Of a stretch of 64,000 bases of DNA, positions 63,915 through 64,000 are shown piece after piece (positions within the stretch are counted from its first letter, which is position 1; each line of letters opens with the position of its first letter). This DNA is from Paroedura picta (Eukaryota > Chordata > Lepidosauria > Squamata > Gekkonidae): the NCBI RefSeq assembly GCF_049243985.1, contig NC_135371.1, positions 1,327,501 through 1,391,500 of the forward strand, given 5' to 3'. Under the pieces are notes generated by a model. It was not told the origin of the DNA. It did no database searches and saw nothing but the letters and a program-made list of their open reading frames with translations. The position numbers were made by a program, and so were the translations under genes.

Positions 63915-64000
63915 CCCCCCCCGGGCCCCCCTCGGCCACTGGACTGTCCTCCGCCGGGACCTTCTGCAGCCCACTGGGCCACTCTGCACATGCGCAGAGA

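Overview
The window is vertebrate nuclear DNA, most likely from a squamate reptile and perhaps a gecko (inference). The reasons are CR1, L2 and L1 LINE fragments, tRNA-derived SINEs of the kind seen in lizards, split genes with GT-AG introns, and a tandem cluster of SCAN-KRAB-C2H2 zinc-finger genes. No prokaryotic or viral gene set is present.

Layout. From 1 to 30.2 kb there are four head-to-tail plus-strand genes of one subfamily. Gene A is 5' truncated by the window edge (45-2032). Gene B is 5738-10979, gene C 16538-20842 and gene D 25782-29927. Each complete gene has a GC-rich promoter with a non-coding first exon, a SCAN exon, two small linker exons, a KRAB A-box exon, a further linker exon (A, B and C only) and one long exon carrying 12-21 intact fingers. 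B and C are a tandem duplication with a period of about 10.8 kb; more than 2 kb of intron and exon between them is essentially identical. The 30-34 kb stretch is repeats and LTR fossils. A different gene lies at 34.2-38.6 kb: at least five small exons, all joined by phase-1 introns, encoding a very hydrophobic protein I do not recognise. From 38.6 to 43 kb there are repeats, including a tandem array of about 110-bp units. From 43.5 to 64 kb there are three genes of a second SCAN-KRAB-ZNF subfamily: E on the plus strand (45191-48861), then F and G on the minus strand. E and F form a tail-to-tail inverted pair with matching promoters. G runs to the right edge of the window.

How the genes work together. 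SCAN domains form homo- and heterodimers, KRAB boxes classically recruit TRIM28 silencing complexes, and finger arrays read DNA (family knowledge). The cluster therefore looks like an expanding set of potentially dimerising repressors. The sequence shows active turnover: gain and loss of whole fingers, mosaic exons that look like gene conversion, a finger array cut by an L1-type insertion with an 18-bp target duplication, a damaged SCAN domain in F, and decayed fingers downstream of most genes. A GGGTTAA-type motif recurs near the presumed start of transcription in five genes across both subfamilies.

Limits. Exon joins were derived from splice consensus, reading phase and comparison among the genes, not from transcripts. 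In every multi-exon model with a defined start codon the exon lengths sum to a whole number of codons. Repeat family names are by recognition only.
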